Shown: positions 48,749-61,304, counted from the first letter of the stretch. The stretch: 64,000 nucleotides of DNA from Pyrinomonas methylaliphatogenes (GCF_000820845.2 NZ_CBXV010000008.1:790705-854704), one strand, 5' to 3'. Notes: generated by a model from the letters alone, not told the origin. Made by a program: numbers and translations.

Positions 48749-48798
48749 AAGAGAAACGAATGGGGCCACGCTTCTCGTTTTGAGCATAGCCCCATTCG
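48749..48798 (-). terminator. Intrinsic terminator of the clp-lon operon
   Basis: On the minus strand, the perfect 10-bp arms CGAATGGGGC and GCCCCATTCG enclose a 22-base loop and run into TTTCTCTT, 14 bp after the lon stop. Confidence 0.75.
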
Positions 48799-48811
48799 CG
48801 TCGTTGGACTT

Positions 48812-51253
<2,442 letters not shown>

Positions 51254-51409
51254 AATTTGCCCTTATGTAAAGCCTCGATTCAGTTAGTTCGGCTCAAGTT
51301 GCGAAGGGCGAGTCGTGCTACGATGAGCCGCTCGCCCTCGATCCTCCTTTTCAACCAAATTTTAAACCACTTCCCGCTCCAAATGCCACTTTCGCCGCCT
51401 GACGGCGAA

Positions 51410-52642
51410 TCAAGCGGCTGCGCCGTCGATCAGTTCCGCGGGAATGACGCGGCGACGCTCGACCATTTCGCGCGTGATCACGAGCTCTTTGATCCGCCGT
51501 TGACTCGGCAGTTCATACATCGCATCGAGCAGGAGCTCTTCCATGATCATCATCAACCCGCGCGCGCCGACCTTGCGCTGAACGGCTTGATGCGCGATGG
51601 CGCGCAAGGCATCGTCGGTGAAGCGGAGTTTGATGTTGTCGTATTCGAACTTCTTCTGATATTGCTTGACGAGCGCGTTCTTCGGCTCGGTCAGGATGCG
51701 GACCAGCGCCGCCTCATCCAGTTCGTGCAGGACGGCGAGCACCGGGAGGCGCCCGACGAACTCCGGGATCAACCCGTAGCGGACGAGATCTTCGGGTTGC
51801 ACGTGAGCCATCGCGTCGGCATAACGGTTCGAGCCGGGGCGAATTTCGGCATGGAAACCGAGCGATTTGTTGCGCAGACGCTTCTCGATGACCTTCTCCA
51901 GGCCGACGAACGCGCCGCCGCAGATAAACAGGATGTTGGTCGTATCGACGGGGAAGAACTCTTGGTGCGGATGTTTGCGCCCGCCCTGTGGCGGGACGTT
52001 GGCGATCGTCCCCTCGAGTATCTTGAGCAAAGCTTGTTGAACGCCCTCGCCCGATACGTCGCGCGTGATCGACGGGTTCTCGTCTTTGCGGCAGATCTTA
52101 TCGACCTCATCGATATAGATGATGCCCTGTTGCGCGCGCTCGACATCGCCGTTGGCGGCTTGAAGGAGCCGCAGGATGATGTTCTCGACATCTTCGCCGA
52201 CGTAGCCGGCTTCGGTCAGCGTGGTCGCGTCAACGATGGTGAAGGGGACCGAGAGGATGCGCGCCAGCGTCTGCGCGAGCAACGTCTTGCCCGTGCCTGT
52301 CGGGCCGATCAGCAAGATGTTCGACTTCTGGATCTCGACATCGCTTCGTCGGCGCGCCAGCTCGATCCGCTTGTAGTGTTGGTAGACGGCGACGGCCAAA
52401 CGCTTCTTCGTCTCTTCCTGCCCGATGACGTACTCGTCGAGGAAGGCTTTTATCTCGGCGGGTTTCGGCAGCGGGGGGCGCGCTGAGACGGGTTCCGGCT
52501 GATCGTCCGAGATGATCTCGTTGCAGATGTCTATGCACTCATTGCAGATATAAACGGTCGGGCCCGCAATGAGCTTCTTGACTTCATTCTGTGATTTGCC
52601 GCAAAACGAGCAGCGTAGGGGTTCATCGTTTCGGCGTACCAT
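51410..52642 (-). CDS. clpX: ClpXP unfoldase subunit ClpX
   Basis: AAA+ unfoldase, 410 residues, that feeds substrates to ClpP. The N-terminal zinc domain has [14 protein letters not shown] and [10 protein letters not shown]. Walker A is [15 protein letters not shown] and Walker [11 protein letters not shown]. The arginine-finger and pore regions are in place ([16 protein letters not shown]). Start ATG 52642 gives the standard N-terminus. It lies 43 bp after clpP on the same strand. Confidence 0.98.
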   Translation of the reverse strand: MVRRNDEPLRCSFCGKSQNEVKKLIAGPTVYICNECIDICNEIISDDQPEPVSARPPLPKPAEIKAFLDEYVIGQEETKKRLAVAVYQHYKRIELARRRSDVEIQKSNILLIGPTGTGKTLLAQTLARILSVPFTIVDATTLTEAGYVGEDVENIILRLLQAANGDVERAQQGIIYIDEVDKICRKDENPSITRDVSGEGVQQALLKILEGTIANVPPQGGRKHPHQEFFPVDTTNILFICGGAFVGLEKVIEKRLRNKSLGFHAEIRPGSNRYADAMAHVQPEDLVRYGLIPEFVGRLPVLAVLHELDEAALVRILTEPKNALVKQYQKKFEYDNIKLRFTDDALRAIAHQAVQRKVGARGLMMIMEELLLDAMYELPSQRRIKELVITREMVERRRVIPAELIDGAAA

Positions 52643-52685
52643 ATGAATTTGCCAGTCGGGAGTCTGAGATCATCCGATCCCAGAC

Positions 52686-53270
52686 CTATTCACGGTGAAC
52701 GATCACCTCATCGATCAAGCCGTACTCTTTGGCTTGCATGGCCGACATGATGCGATCGCGCTCGACGTCGCGCTCGATGACCTCGTAAGGTTGTCCGGTA
52801 TGTTTGGCGAGCAGCCGCGAAGTTAACTCGCGCATCCGCAGGATCTCTTCAGCTTGAATGCGGATGTCGGTCGCCTGCCCTTGCGCGCCTCCTGATGGCT
52901 GATGGATCAGAATGCGCGAGTTCGGCAGAGCGAACCGCTTCCCCTTCGTGCCGGCTGCTAGAAGCAACGCGGCCATCGAGGCGCATTGACCGACGCAGAT
53001 CGTCGTCACATCGGGGCGGATGAACTGCATCGTGTCGTAGATGGCCATGCCCGCCGTGATCGAGCCGCCCGGAGAATTGATGTAAAGATTGATGTCCTTC
53101 TCCGGGTCCTCGGCCTCTAGGTAGAGCATCTGGGCGACGATCAGATTGGCGATTTGATCGTCGATCGGCGTGCCCAGAAAGATGATGTTGTCTTTGAGCA
53201 AACGCGAGTAGATGTCGAAGGCGCGCTCGCCGCGCGACGTTTGCTCAACGACCATCGGGATCAGTGCCAT
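52686..53270 (-). CDS. clpP: ATP-dependent Clp protease proteolytic subunit
   Basis: Serine peptidase of 194 residues forming the barrel chamber. The catalytic triad is present: Ser in [14 protein letters not shown], His in [11 protein letters not shown], and Asp in the later helix. The hydrophobic docking region [14 protein letters not shown] is typical. ATG 53270 has GGAG eight bases upstream and gives the family N-terminus [11 protein letters not shown]. The frame also offers starts at 53300 and 53309. It follows tig by 54 bp. Confidence 0.97.
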   Translation of the reverse strand: MALIPMVVEQTSRGERAFDIYSRLLKDNIIFLGTPIDDQIANLIVAQMLYLEAEDPEKDINLYINSPGGSITAGMAIYDTMQFIRPDVTTICVGQCASMAALLLAAGTKGKRFALPNSRILIHQPSGGAQGQATDIRIQAEEILRMRELTSRLLAKHTGQPYEVIERDVERDRIMSAMQAKEYGLIDEVIVHRE

Positions 53271-53324
53271 GTGTGACTCCAGAGCGTTCTGTCGTCGCAT
53301 AATCGTCAAATCCTCAGCGGAAGA

Positions 53325-54716
53325 TCAATCCGTTGTTGAATTCGACGTTTGATCGGCCGTTTGCGCTTCCGAAGGTGGCGGTTCGGGTGAATCTGCCTTC
53401 CCGTCTTCGCGCCACTCTTCGTCGCGCACGATCGCGTTTTCAATGATCAGGTTCATCGCCTTGCGTTGGCGCAACCCACTGGCGATGCTAGGTTGCGCTT
53501 CGCTCTTTGTCAAGGCAGCGCGCACGCGCTCGACCGGCTCGCCCGCCGCTTGCGCGAGGCGTTTGATCTCCTCTTCGATCTCTTCGTCGCTGATGGCGAT
53601 CCCTTCCGCCTCGGCGATGCGTTCGAGCAGAAGCTCGGCACGCACGTTCTCTTCGGCCTGCTTCTCCAAGGTGGCGCGGATCTCATCCCACTTTATCTCC
53701 GGGTTGCGCGGGTCGAGCCCGAGTTCGATCATCCGCCGGATGGTCGCTTCGAACAATTGCCTCATCTCTTGCTGGACCAACGTCTTCGGCGCCTCGAATT
53801 GGTGCGTCGCGAGCAGTCTCTGCAGCGCCTCGTCGCGCAGGCGACGTTCGGCTTCGTCGCGCGCGTAGCTCGCCAAACGCTCGCGGATGCGCTCGCGCAA
53901 CTCTTCGAGCGTATTTACCCCTTCGCCCATGCTGCGCGCCCACTCGTCATCCAGTTCGGGCATCTCTTTGCGCCGCACCGCGATGATTTGCGCCGTGTAT
54001 TCGACCTCTTTGCCAGCTAGCCCGGAAGCTTTGAAATTCTCCGGGTACTTGACCTTAAACGTCCTCTCCTCATCCGGGCGGACGCCCATCAGGTTTTCGG
54101 TGAATTCCGGCAGCGTCTCTTCGTCGCCGATTTGAACGTCGACTTCATCGACTTTGATCTCTTCGGCTTCCGGTTCGTTGACGAACCGTCCGCGGAAATT
54201 GACCGTCACGATGTCGCCCGCTTGCGCGCCGCGGTCCTCGACCGGAACGAGCGAAGACGAAGCCTCGCGCATCGATGCGATCACCTCGTCGATCTCTTCT
54301 TCCTTCACCGGGCGAGTGCGACGCGCGAGTTCCAAACCCTTGTACTGGCCCAGCGCGATTTCGGGCAAAACCTCGATCGCAGCGTGAATGGCCAACGGTT
54401 CGGCACCGAGTTGCTCCAAGCTCTCCGCGTTCTCGAAGCGCAGTTGCGGCTCGCCGATGACGCTGAAGGGCTGTTGTTGGAGAGCTTCGCCCAAGGCGCG
54501 AGGGATGAGCTCGCCTAAGACTTCGCCGCGAATCTCTTTCTTGAAGCGTTGGCGCACGATCGCTTGCGGCGCGCGCCCGCGCCTGAACCCCGGAACGGTC
54601 GCATAGCGGGCGAACTCGCTGCTGACGCGATCGAGTTCGGCGCGGATCCGCTCGGCATCGATCTCGATGCGCAACTCTTTGCGCGTTGGGGAGATGTCAA
54701 TGACCTCTGTTTTCAT
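53325..54716 (-). CDS. tig: Trigger factor
   Basis: Ribosome-associated chaperone and prolyl isomerase, 463 residues. The N-terminal ribosome-binding domain carries the signature GFRRGRAPQAIVRQRF, close to the usual GFRxGKxP. The PPIase domain follows (about 150-245, VNFRGRFVNEPEAEE), then a long helical C-terminal chaperone domain with two arms, and a Pro/Thr tail. It is the first protein gene of the tig-clpP-clpX-lon unit, coupling folding to degradation. It starts 45 bp after tRNA-Leu, so the two tRNAs could be on the same primary transcript. Confidence 0.97.
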   Translation of the reverse strand: MKTEVIDISPTRKELRIEIDAERIRAELDRVSSEFARYATVPGFRRGRAPQAIVRQRFKKEIRGEVLGELIPRALGEALQQQPFSVIGEPQLRFENAESLEQLGAEPLAIHAAIEVLPEIALGQYKGLELARRTRPVKEEEIDEVIASMREASSSLVPVEDRGAQAGDIVTVNFRGRFVNEPEAEEIKVDEVDVQIGDEETLPEFTENLMGVRPDEERTFKVKYPENFKASGLAGKEVEYTAQIIAVRRKEMPELDDEWARSMGEGVNTLEELRERIRERLASYARDEAERRLRDEALQRLLATHQFEAPKTLVQQEMRQLFEATIRRMIELGLDPRNPEIKWDEIRATLEKQAEENVRAELLLERIAEAEGIAISDEEIEEEIKRLAQAAGEPVERVRAALTKSEAQPSIASGLRQRKAMNLIIENAIVRDEEWREDGKADSPEPPPSEAQTADQTSNSTTD

Positions 54717-54761
54717 CTTCTTCTTTCACCGTTCACGCTGCGTGACGAAAGAGCGAAATGC

Positions 54762-54846
54762 TGGTGCGAAAGGGGGGACTCGAACCCCCACCCCTTGCGG
54801 GACGTGATCCTAAGTCACGCGCGTCTACCAGTTCCGCCACTTTCGC
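54762..54846 (-). tRNA. tRNA-Leu (anticodon TAG)
   Basis: 85-nt class II tRNA with a long variable arm (TCCCGCAAGGGGT region) and encoded CCA. Acceptor GCGAAAG/CTTTCGC, anticodon arm CGTGA-CTTAGGA-TCACG giving TAG. Confidence 0.97.
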
Positions 54847-54955
54847 GTGCCAGATGAAGTTTTCAAAGTCGTGGAAATCTTCCGCGAAGCAGATGAGATT
54901 AAAGCAATTCGCGCTCTGATGTCTAGCGTCGAGGCGCGGGCCATCGAGAAGGGCG

Positions 54956-55032
54956 TGGTGCCCGCGGCAGGATTCGAACCTGCGACCTTTGGTTCCGGAG
55001 ACCAACGCTCTAATCCACTGAGCTACGCGGGC
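54956..55032 (-). tRNA. tRNA-Arg (anticodon CCG)
   Basis: 77-nt cloverleaf with encoded CCA. Acceptor GCCCGCG/CGCGGGC, anticodon arm TTGGT-CTCCGGA-ACCAA giving CCG, T-arm AGGTTCGAATCCT. It precedes tRNA-Leu by 109 bp in the transcription direction. TATAGT about 80 bp upstream is a possible -10 box without a clear -35. Confidence 0.97.
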
Positions 55033-55197
55033 AACGCGAAAAATTCGGATAACGGGTGATTAAGCGATAGGTCCGAGTTGGAATTTCATTCAACCCACCA
55101 CTCTTCGTCACTATAGCACACTCCGAAGCGCTTCTTCTACTTCGCAACATGTTTTCGGCCCTTGTCAAAGGAACTCTGGCCTCAGCCTGCGCCGCGC

Positions 55198-56232
55198 TTA
55201 GCGTAGCGGCCAGTAGATCGGGACGAGCAACATCACGATGATGAAGACCGCCAGCGTCAGAATGGAACCGACCTTGAAGAAATCGAGGAAGCGGTAGCGT
55301 CCGGGAGCATAGACCAGAACGCAGGCCGGCTCGAGTGGCGTCAAAAACGAGCAGGAAGCGGCGTAGGTGACGGCGACGGCGAAGGTGCGCGGGTTCAACC
55401 CCAACGCGACGGCGGTTTTGACGGCGACCGGCAGGACGACCAATGCCGCGGCTTGATTGGACATCGGTTGCGTCAACAGCACTGTCAACAGGAAGAACCC
55501 GGCGAGCACGGCCATGCCGCCGTAATCGCCCGCCCAACGGACGATCAAGCCAGCCAAGTACCGATCCGTCCCCGTCTTCTCCATCGCCGCGCTGAAACTG
55601 ATCAGCCCAGCGATCAAGACGATCAGGCGCCATTCGATGAAATCGTAGATCTCTTGCGCGTTGATCGTGCGGGTGGCGATCAGAAGCAGCACGCCCGCCA
55701 TCACGGCGACGACGAGCGGTACGACTTGCGTCACCGAAAGGATGAGGAAGAAGAGGAAAGCCGCAATGGCCCAGCGTTGTTTCCCCACGCGCTTGCTGCG
55801 CCGAGAGACATCTTGAAGCAGAAGCAGGTTGCCATCCGCCACTAAACGTTCTACGTCTTCGCGCCGCCCTTGCACAAGAAGCACGTCGCCGAAGCGGAGC
55901 GGGATGTCGCTCATCTTCGCCAGCAGCGAGACGCCATGCCGGTTAAGCGCAAGCACCGTCAGCCCGTATTGTTCGCGAAAACGCAAACGTTTGAGCGTGC
56001 GCCCGATCAGGTCAGAGCCGCGCAGGATCATCACCTCGAAAAGCTGCATCTCGCCGTCGCGCAGGTCGCGGTCGCTCAGTTTGAAATCGGATTTGATCTC
56101 GATCCCGGCGGCAGTCTTGACGCGCAAGATATCTTCGACGCGCCCGCAGACGAGCAGAAGATCGCCCGCTCTGATCTTCTCTTCCGATTGAGGCGTAAGG
56201 CGCGTCCCGGTATCGCGCAAAACGCCGATCAC
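55198..56232 (-). CDS. SLC13-family transporter, C-terminal part (frameshifted from the next entry)
   Basis: 344 residues from a GTG. It begins mid-domain: the end of one TrkA-C/RCK ligand domain (SEEKIRAGDLLLVCG), a second one (about 60-135, RFREQYGLTVLALNRHG) and then the second membrane half (about 155-340) with LTQPMSNQAAALVVLPVAV, the SLC13/NadC-type motif for dicarboxylate or sulfate binding. A complete transporter needs the first half, which is on the same strand but in another reading frame just upstream. On its own this piece is probably inactive. Confidence 0.85.
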   Translation of the reverse strand: MIGVLRDTGTRLTPQSEEKIRAGDLLLVCGRVEDILRVKTAAGIEIKSDFKLSDRDLRDGEMQLFEVMILRGSDLIGRTLKRLRFREQYGLTVLALNRHGVSLLAKMSDIPLRFGDVLLVQGRREDVERLVADGNLLLLQDVSRRSKRVGKQRWAIAAFLFFLILSVTQVVPLVVAVMAGVLLLIATRTINAQEIYDFIEWRLIVLIAGLISFSAAMEKTGTDRYLAGLIVRWAGDYGGMAVLAGFFLLTVLLTQPMSNQAAALVVLPVAVKTAVALGLNPRTFAVAVTYAASCSFLTPLEPACVLVYAPGRYRFLDFFKVGSILTLAVFIIVMLLVPIYWPLR

Positions 56233-56234
56233 GT

Positions 56235-56978
56235 TCAGATGAGCGCGCCGCTCAGATCCGCTTGGGCCACGCTTTTGCCGATCAACGGCGAATCGGGCAG
56301 CACGATCACTTCCGACACGTACTCGCGGATATGGTAGCGCTCGGTGAGCGAGCGCTCGGCCCGCCCGCGCGCCGGAAGAAGACGCAATCCGAGGAGCAAC
56401 ATGTAGACGAGCCCAACGCCGACGATCGCGATCCCGACCGGCGTCAGTTCGAACATCGAATAGGGGGACAGCCCATAGCGCGGGAGCGCCGCGCTCACGG
56501 CCAAGTTGGTCGAGGTCCCGATGAGCGTCGTCGTTCCGCCGAGGATGGCACCGAAAGCGAGCGGCATCAGGACCTTCGATGGTTCGATCTGCGCTCGCTC
56601 GACGAGTCCCATCACCACCGGAAGCAACATCGCCGTCGTCGTCGTGTTCTTCATGATCGATGCCGAAGCGGCGGCGACGATCATCACCAATGCCGTCAAA
56701 CGGAACTCATCTTTCCCCGCCATACGATAGAGGCGATGCCCAAGCGCTTCGACGACGCCCGTACGGACCAATCCGCCGGTCAGCACGAAGAGCGAAGCGA
56801 TCGTGATGACGACGTCGTGCCCAAAGCCGGCCAGAGCCTCGCTCACCGTCAGCGTGCCGGTCAAAATGAGCGCGAGCACAAGCAGTATGCTGACGACATC
56901 GACCGGGATGCGCTCGGTAGCGAAGAGCGCGACGGCGATGACGAGCAGAAGGAGAACGGTAGCGATCGAGGACGTCAT
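56235..56978 (-). CDS. SLC13-family transporter, N-terminal part (ends at a frameshift)
   Basis: 247 residues: first membrane half (about 5-195, with IMKNTTTTAMLLPVVMGL and GGTTTLIGTSTNLAV, the first substrate/Na motif) and the start of the first TrkA-C domain (EVIVLPDSPLIGKSVAQADL). It then stops at TGA 56237-56235. Re-reading the next bases in the -1 frame continues the domain as GAHLNVIGVLRD, exactly where family members go on, so a single-base loss near 56235-56250 split one gene of about 590 codons. Either a real pseudogene or a sequencing error. Confidence 0.87.
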   Translation of the reverse strand: MTSSIATVLLLLVIAVALFATERIPVDVVSILLVLALILTGTLTVSEALAGFGHDVVITIASLFVLTGGLVRTGVVEALGHRLYRMAGKDEFRLTALVMIVAAASASIMKNTTTTAMLLPVVMGLVERAQIEPSKVLMPLAFGAILGGTTTLIGTSTNLAVSAALPRYGLSPYSMFELTPVGIAIVGVGLVYMLLLGLRLLPARGRAERSLTERYHIREYVSEVIVLPDSPLIGKSVAQADLSGALI

Positions 56979-57097
56979 AGCTTGATCGAACGCTGCGCCT
57001 GTTTTCAGAACAGATTTGCCGCTCGGGCACGAGATCCGACATTATAGCGTCTCGGCGCGCCGGAGGTCTCAAAATCTGGGCGCGCACTGATGAGACG

Positions 57098-57814
57098 ATG
57101 CGCGAGCGCAAATCCGCTTCGGTCGCAAACGGAAAAGGCGGCGCTTCTGCAAAGGTGCGGGTCGGGCGGGACGCCGTCCCCGCGCAAGTCTTCTATGGGA
57201 GCGGTCTTCTCCTCTTCGCCGCGCTCGCTGCCTTGGCTCATCTCTACGCCCATTTCGCCTGGGATGTCGCCATCGCGCGCTTCATTCAATCTTTCGATCG
57301 ACCGTGGATCTTCGCCTCGATGCGCGCCATCTCCATCTTCGGAGACGGCTGGATGCCGTACGTTTTGACGGCGCTGACCGCGTTCGCCTTACTCTTCTTC
57401 GGTCTGAAGCGCGAAGCCGGCGCTCTTCTTCTCTGCGTCGGCGGCGGCGCGCTCTTGAACGATCTGCTGAAATTTTTGGTCGCGCGCCCGCGCCCCGCCG
57501 CCGATTTGATCAAAGTCTTCAGCGCGCTCGATTCGAAAAGCTTCCCGTCGGGCCACGTGATGTTTTACGTGTCGTATTTCGGGTTTCTCTTCTTCATCGG
57601 CTATGCCCTCTTACCGCGCGGCGCTTTGGCCCGCCGCCTCGCGCTTTGGGGGGCCGCGCTGTTGATCATGCTCATCGGCCCATCGCGCATCTACTTGGGA
57701 GCGCATTGGCCGAGCGATGTGCTCGGCGCCTATTTGATTGGCGGCCTATGGCTCGGTTTCACGCTTAATCTTCATCGGCGTCATAAAGAGGCCGCGGCGA
57801 AGCTTCGAGCTTGA
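57098..57814 (+). CDS. PAP2-family membrane phosphatase
   Basis: 238 residues, about six membrane helices. All three phosphatase signatures are intact: KFLVARPRP, FPSGHVMFY and SRIYLGAHWPSDVLGA. Such enzymes dephosphorylate undecaprenyl pyrophosphate or phosphatidic acid at the membrane surface. The hydrophilic N-terminus of about 30 residues (RERKSASVANGKGGASAKVR) is longer than usual. ATG 57098 is the only start with open frame. The 3' end overlaps the end of the converging nucleotidase gene by 34 bp. Confidence 0.92.
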   Translation: MRERKSASVANGKGGASAKVRVGRDAVPAQVFYGSGLLLFAALAALAHLYAHFAWDVAIARFIQSFDRPWIFASMRAISIFGDGWMPYVLTALTAFALLFFGLKREAGALLLCVGGGALLNDLLKFLVARPRPAADLIKVFSALDSKSFPSGHVMFYVSYFGFLFFIGYALLPRGALARRLALWGAALLIMLIGPSRIYLGAHWPSDVLGAYLIGGLWLGFTLNLHRRHKEAAAKLRA

Positions 57815-59511
57815 GTGGCCGTCGCCTTTCGCTCTACTTCGACGGGCAGCAGGCGCCAGTTATTTGTCGGCTCGGTCGGAATCGTCTTGTGCTTTTCGAC
57901 CCACTCGATGATCAATTCGCGTATCTCTTGGCTCGTGCGGTAAAGGACGGGGGCGCCTTTGAGCATCGTGTACCCGCCGCCGCCGTTATAGCGGTAGTTG
58001 TTCGTCGCCAAACGGAATTTTTGATCGGGTCTTACGGGTTGGCCGTGAAAGCGCAAGTTCTGGATCCTCTGCCCGACCGGTTTCGTCAGATCTATTTCGT
58101 AGTCGACGCCTTCGGCGATGTCAAAATTGTAGCCGGGGATTCGCTCGTCAACGAGTTCGGCAGCCGTCTTGCCCGGCGCATAAGGTTTAAAGTAGCGGGC
58201 CGCGTGTTCGAGCGCATCCTTCAACTGCTTCCCGGTCACTTCGATGACGACGAGCGTGTTTTCGTAGACGTAGAGCGAAGCGATGTCGCGCACCGTCACC
58301 GCGCCGCGCGGGATGCGCGCTTGCGGATTAAAGACCGCCGCGAGCGACACGTCGGCGTGGCCCACTTCTAACTGTACGCGATGGATCAGGTCGAGGATGG
58401 CCGAATCATGAAACCGCGCGTCGCGCGCCGAAAGCTCTTTGTCGGACCAGCCGATGGCGCGACTGAGCCACTCTTGGGTCGCGCGATGGTAAGGTTCGGC
58501 GAGCTTCACGATCTCCGGATCTTCGGCCACGCCTTGGACGGAGATCGTTCGCGCCCCCTTGGCCGCGACGCGCCAGCGGCCATCGGCCATCTTGTCGAGG
58601 TAGAGATCGGCGCGGGCGAGGTGCGTGGCCCAACGATTGGCTTGCGTTAGGAGCACGCCGTTGACGAATAGCGCTGGCACTTCGCGGTGCGTGTGGCCCA
58701 TCAAGATGACATCCACGCCCGACACTTCGCGCGCAATCGCCAGCGCCGCGTTCTCATGCCGCGCCTCTGCCGCTTCATCCGCTCCGGCGCGTAGATCCTC
58801 TTCCAACCCCATGTGCATCGCGATGACGACCAGATCGACACGCTCGCGTTCGCGCAGGATGGAGACCCACTTCTTCGCCTCCGCCAAGGGATCGCGAAAC
58901 TCCAACCCGGCGTAGTTCTCCGGATTCTCCCAGTTCGGGATGCCGGGCGTCGTCAGGCCCAAAATGCCGACGCGCACTCCGGCCACTTCCTTGACGACGT
59001 ATGGTTGAAAAAAGGTCTCGTCCGTGCCCACGCGATAGGTATTGGCCGAAAGCCACGGGAAGTGCGCTTCGCGGCGCGCCTTTTCGATCACTTGCAACCC
59101 GAAGTTGAATTCATGATTGCCGACAGCCATCGCATCGTATCGAAGCGCGTTCATCGCGAGCATCATCGGATCGGGAAGATCGTTCATCCGCTTGTGGTGC
59201 AGATAGACGAGCGGCGTGCCTTGGATAGTATCGCCCGAATCTATCAGCAGCGAATGCGGATTCTCGCGCCGCGCTTGTTTGATGAGCGTCGCAAGACGCG
59301 CCAGCCCGCGCGCGTCTTCCCGGTTCGTGTAGTAGTCGATGGGGAAGATGTTGCCGTGCATGTCGGTCGTTGAAAGGATCGTGATCCATGCATGCTGCGG
59401 CTTGGCGTTCGATTGCGCGAGGGCTGGGGCGAAGAGCGCGACGATGGTCAAAAGCGAAAAGAACGAATGCCTTCCCCTCAGCGAGTTGAAAATGGCGCTT
59501 ATCCTCTTCAT
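57781..59511 (-). CDS. Periplasmic 5'-nucleotidase / 2',3'-cyclic phosphodiesterase (UshA-like)
   Basis: 576 residues. Signal peptide (about 1-32, LLTIVALFAPALAQS). The N-terminal metallophosphoesterase has all metal and catalytic motifs: STTDMHGN, LLIDSGDTIQGT, AVGNHEFNFG, VIAMHMGLEED, LMGHTHREVP. The C-terminal nucleotide-binding domain (about 345-560) contains LYVYENTLVVIEVTG and ATNNYRYNGGGGYTM. It releases nucleosides and phosphate from external nucleotides. Length and layout are standard. It is the last gene of a possible minus-strand run with the two membrane genes upstream. Confidence 0.94.
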   Translation of the reverse strand: MKRISAIFNSLRGRHSFFSLLTIVALFAPALAQSNAKPQHAWITILSTTDMHGNIFPIDYYTNREDARGLARLATLIKQARRENPHSLLIDSGDTIQGTPLVYLHHKRMNDLPDPMMLAMNALRYDAMAVGNHEFNFGLQVIEKARREAHFPWLSANTYRVGTDETFFQPYVVKEVAGVRVGILGLTTPGIPNWENPENYAGLEFRDPLAEAKKWVSILRERERVDLVVIAMHMGLEEDLRAGADEAAEARHENAALAIAREVSGVDVILMGHTHREVPALFVNGVLLTQANRWATHLARADLYLDKMADGRWRVAAKGARTISVQGVAEDPEIVKLAEPYHRATQEWLSRAIGWSDKELSARDARFHDSAILDLIHRVQLEVGHADVSLAAVFNPQARIPRGAVTVRDIASLYVYENTLVVIEVTGKQLKDALEHAARYFKPYAPGKTAAELVDERIPGYNFDIAEGVDYEIDLTKPVGQRIQNLRFHGQPVRPDQKFRLATNNYRYNGGGGYTMLKGAPVLYRTSQEIRELIIEWVEKHKTIPTEPTNNWRLLPVEVERKATATQARSFAAASL

Positions 59512-59572
59512 CTTTGTTTCCCTCGGTCATGTTCTGAAAAGACGGTTCGCCTTCATCGAACGGATCTCTCGT

Positions 59573-61207
59573 TCAGCGAACGTAAACCTCGGCGGCTGTC
59601 ACACCGTCGATCACCACTTCATAAACCTTGTGGGCGGTGGCGCGCACTTCGGCCATCTCAGCGCGGTTCTCAAAATATGTACGCCCGCGCTGGAGGATGA
59701 AGAACGTCGGATGGGGTGCCGAAGCTGGACTGAAGTCGGGCGCCGAAAGCGGTCGCGCCCGTAGATCCGTGCGTCCGTATCTCTCCAAGTAGTAGCGCGT
59801 CGCGCTCGGCGTCTCGTGCGCGATCGTCGCCTCTGGCGGAGCATGGCGGCAGACGAACAGCAGCGCTTCACGCAATCCATCATCATAAAGTTCGTCGTGC
59901 GGAAAGTAGTATCCGGCGCGCCCTCTGTAAAGGCGATTGACGTAAAGCCCATAGTGCGGCCCGCTCGCCCAGACGGCGCTGAGCGGGCCGAAGACCCAGA
60001 TGAGCGTGAGCGCGATGGTGGCAACGCGCGCGGCGCGCTTCGTCAGAGCTTCAAGGGCGCGCTTCGCCTCGTAAGCGATCCACGCGATGCCGACGGCGGC
60101 GATCATGTAAACGAAGGCCATCAGTGAGAGCGCGTAGCGCAACCATTTCGCGCCGATGAGCGAGTATGGCACGATCCAGAAAAGGAACATCAGCAGAAGG
60201 AAAGCTGGTCCAGGCTCGCGCCATCGGCGCATGATGATCACAAGTCCGATCAGCAACGCGGCAAGTAGCGGCAGAGGCGTTTTGATGGCGAGGAAGAGGA
60301 GGTAGAAGTAGATCGGTGTGCCGAACGGCGTGCTCGACACCTGATTGGGGTAAAGGCGCTCGCCCATCAAATAGCCGTGGTGCGTCAGGAGTTGTTCGCT
60401 TGTGTAAGAGGTCAAATAATGCCAAGTTTCCGGCAGCAACACCGCCGGATTGGCGAGCAGAAAGGCGCTCCCCATCACGAAGTAAAAGATCGCCGGCGTT
60501 CGCCCCGGCAGCTCATCCGGCTTCCGTTCGCGCACATGCACCAGATGGTGATAGAGCATGTTCAACCCGAAATAGTGCGGCAGATATTTCGAGGCCAGCA
60601 TCAAGCCGAAAGATAGGCCGCTCAAGATATAAGCACGCCGTTTGCGCGCCGGTTGCCGATAGTCCATCTGTTTGGCGCGCAGATAGAAGTAGAAGGCGAA
60701 CAACATAAAGAAAACGAGCAGAGTATCTTCCTTGGCGATGCGATTGTAGGTGATGGCGTTGATGCCGGTGGACCAGAGGGCGGCGGCGATCAATCCGATG
60801 CCTTTGTTGAAAAGGGCGGAAGAGAGAAGGAAGATCGGGAGCGCCGTGAGGGCGCCGAAAAGGAGGTTGGGGAAACGCACGGCGGCTTCGTCGCTGATGC
60901 GGGCGTCGAAGGCCGAATTCAGCTTTTCGGCGGCAAGCAGCGAAATGAGGATCAAGCTCTTCATCAACATCGGATGCTCGGCGTTGGCCGTGATGTCGCC
61001 AGCGCGATAAGCGCGTACCGCTTCGATTTTGCGCGCTTCGTCTTCGGCAAGACCGACGTCGCTGATGCCACGCAGTCGCAGATCGAATCCGAAGATGATC
61101 AGCAAGCAGAGAAGAAGCGCCGCATAACGTTCAATCCTCGATGATGAGCGAACGCTCGACACCGTTCTGGCGATTCGCCCATCGGCTTTCGGTTCAAGAC
61201 TGCCCAC
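59573..61207 (-). CDS. ArnT-like membrane glycosyltransferase (GT39/GT83-type)
   Basis: 544 residues from GTG 61207, which has AGGGAGG six bases upstream. The frame also opens at ATG 61324, overlapping the preceding gene. About 11 membrane helices. The first extracytoplasmic loop has GLAEDEARKIEAVRAYRAG, matching the acidic DE pair that is catalytic in GT-C enzymes, followed by NAEHPMLMKSLI. A soluble C-terminal domain of about 110 residues ends the protein. It should transfer a sugar from a polyprenyl-phosphate donor to lipid or protein. It partners well with the flippase-like gene upstream and the GT2 enzyme at 18528 (inference). Confidence 0.85.
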   Translation of the reverse strand: MGSLEPKADGRIARTVSSVRSSSRIERYAALLLCLLIIFGFDLRLRGISDVGLAEDEARKIEAVRAYRAGDITANAEHPMLMKSLILISLLAAEKLNSAFDARISDEAAVRFPNLLFGALTALPIFLLSSALFNKGIGLIAAALWSTGINAITYNRIAKEDTLLVFFMLFAFYFYLRAKQMDYRQPARKRRAYILSGLSFGLMLASKYLPHYFGLNMLYHHLVHVRERKPDELPGRTPAIFYFVMGSAFLLANPAVLLPETWHYLTSYTSEQLLTHHGYLMGERLYPNQVSSTPFGTPIYFYLLFLAIKTPLPLLAALLIGLVIIMRRWREPGPAFLLLMFLFWIVPYSLIGAKWLRYALSLMAFVYMIAAVGIAWIAYEAKRALEALTKRAARVATIALTLIWVFGPLSAVWASGPHYGLYVNRLYRGRAGYYFPHDELYDDGLREALLFVCRHAPPEATIAHETPSATRYYLERYGRTDLRARPLSAPDFSPASAPHPTFFILQRGRTYFENRAEMAEVRATAHKVYEVVIDGVTAAEVYVR

Positions 61208-61304
61208 CGATTCCCTCCCTGGCACGAAGTCAAAAAATTTTGAGCGATAGTCGGCGCAAGAAGCAAGCTGAGACTTTAAGCGCAGCGTCGCATAGAGCGA
61301 TCCA

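Noticed and set aside
56230-56250. Programmed -1 frameshift in the SLC13 gene
   Set aside because: No X-XXY-YYZ slippery heptamer or clear downstream structure.
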